From: an uncultured Oxalobacteraceae bacterium
GTDB lineage: Bacteria > Pseudomonadota > Gammaproteobacteria > Burkholderiales > Burkholderiaceae
DNA: 6,045 nt
Assembly (NCBI GenBank): GCA_946479255.1
Contig: CAMLFK010000292.1
Location: 1-6,045, forward strand
Direction of reading: 5' to 3'
The position numbers and the translations under genes are program-made. Below, one piece after another: positions 5,783-6,045 of the stretch; the stretch's first letter is position 1, and every line of letters starts with the position of its first letter. The notes under the pieces were generated by a model. It was given only the letters and a program-made list of their open reading frames with translations, did no database searches and was not told where the DNA came from.

Positions 5783-5971
5783 ATGCATGCTCGCCTGCCA
5801 TACGCCAAGCTTCGCTTGTCGACCGCGATCGAACGATTCATGAGCGCAACCGACCGCCAGGAAAAAGCGATGGCGGCGCGCTGGGTCAGTGCCTGGGCCC
5901 AACTAGCGGAATGCTGCACCTGCGACCCCGAACCCCGCCCTAACGAGGGAGCGGAGCCACGCTCGCCTTGA
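5783..5971 (+). CDS. Probable small protein of unknown function (62 residues)
   Basis: The frame starts MHARLPYAKLRLSTAIERF and ends in a Pro/Glu-rich tail (DPEPRPNEGAEPRSP). I chose ATG 5783 because AGGA (5770-5773) stands 9 bases ahead and a perfect TATAAT lies about 35 bases upstream. A TTG at 5762 would add seven residues but lacks such a site. Residues about 11-45 should form one or two amphipathic helices (AIERFMSATDRQEKAMAARWVSA), followed by ECCTC with three cysteines (about 46-50), which could bind metal or be chance. There is no membrane segment or signal peptide. The function is not recognisable. Promoter, ribosome site and balanced composition favour a real gene; the short length and an uninterrupted antisense frame counsel caution. 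Confidence 0.55.
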   Translation: MHARLPYAKLRLSTAIERFMSATDRQEKAMAARWVSAWAQLAECCTCDPEPRPNEGAEPRSP

Positions 5972-6045
5972 AAACTTGCTCTTCGACCACGCTGATGCGT
6001 GTGTTCAGCCTTCCTGAAACAATCGCCACGGCAATCCACACATTG
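5968..6045 (+). CDS. Possible start of a further gene, cut by the window edge
   Basis: A frame stays open to the last base. It could begin at TTG 5968, which overlaps the TGA stop of the small gene (TTGA), or at ATG 5995 (MRVFSLPETIATAIHTL). Neither has a good ribosome site; GGAG at 5953-5956 is 11 bases before the TTG. Only 17-26 codons are visible, so no product can be named, and the region could simply be the leader of a gene that starts later. Confidence 0.25.
   Translation, partial: MKTCSSTTLMRVFSLPETIATAIHTL

Noticed and set aside
5949..5964. Hairpin GAGCG/CGCTC as a terminator for the small gene
   Set aside because: The stem is only 5 bp, lies inside the coding frame, and has no following T run.

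Overview
The window looks like ordinary chromosome from a high-GC betaproteobacterium, most plausibly an Oxalobacteraceae member such as the Massilia/Duganella group. This is inferred from base composition, codon use, a PDC-PAS-GGDEF-EAL protein and a PhaF/PhaI-type phasin. There is no rRNA, tRNA, CRISPR array, insertion sequence or phage gene. Coding density is high, and the longest stretches without a gene are about 95-100 bases (5230-5328 and 5689-5782).

Layout. (1) 1-2187, plus strand: the 3' part of a membrane-anchored c-di-GMP enzyme. Its start lies outside the window, and both the GGDEF and EAL domains look catalytically intact. (2) 2193-2227: a 12-bp perfect hairpin between two convergent genes, probably a shared bidirectional terminator. 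(3) 5229 down to 2226, minus strand: five consecutive genes separated by 6-70 bases. In transcription order they are a small multi-pass membrane protein carrying a one-base frameshift, a secreted protein of unknown function, a phasin, a PhaD-like TetR regulator, and a LOG-family nucleotide phosphoribohydrolase. They may form one operon or two overlapping units. (4) 5329-5688, plus strand: a small MarR-like winged-helix regulator, divergent from the membrane gene. (5) 5689-6045: a promoter region with a perfect TATAAT and several short palindromes and repeats, then a probable 62-residue small protein and possibly the first codons of another gene.

How the genes may work together. The phasin coats polyhydroxyalkanoate (PHA) granules. 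The TetR protein just downstream resembles PhaD, the TetR-like regulator of phasin genes in pseudomonads, so a carbon-storage regulatory pair is the best functional reading. The LOG enzyme is tightly coupled to the regulator, but its role here is unknown. The c-di-GMP enzyme is convergent and probably unrelated.

No clearly new multi-gene system was found. The strongest unusual signal is the frameshift at a run of six G (plus strand, 5121-5126) that splits the membrane protein.
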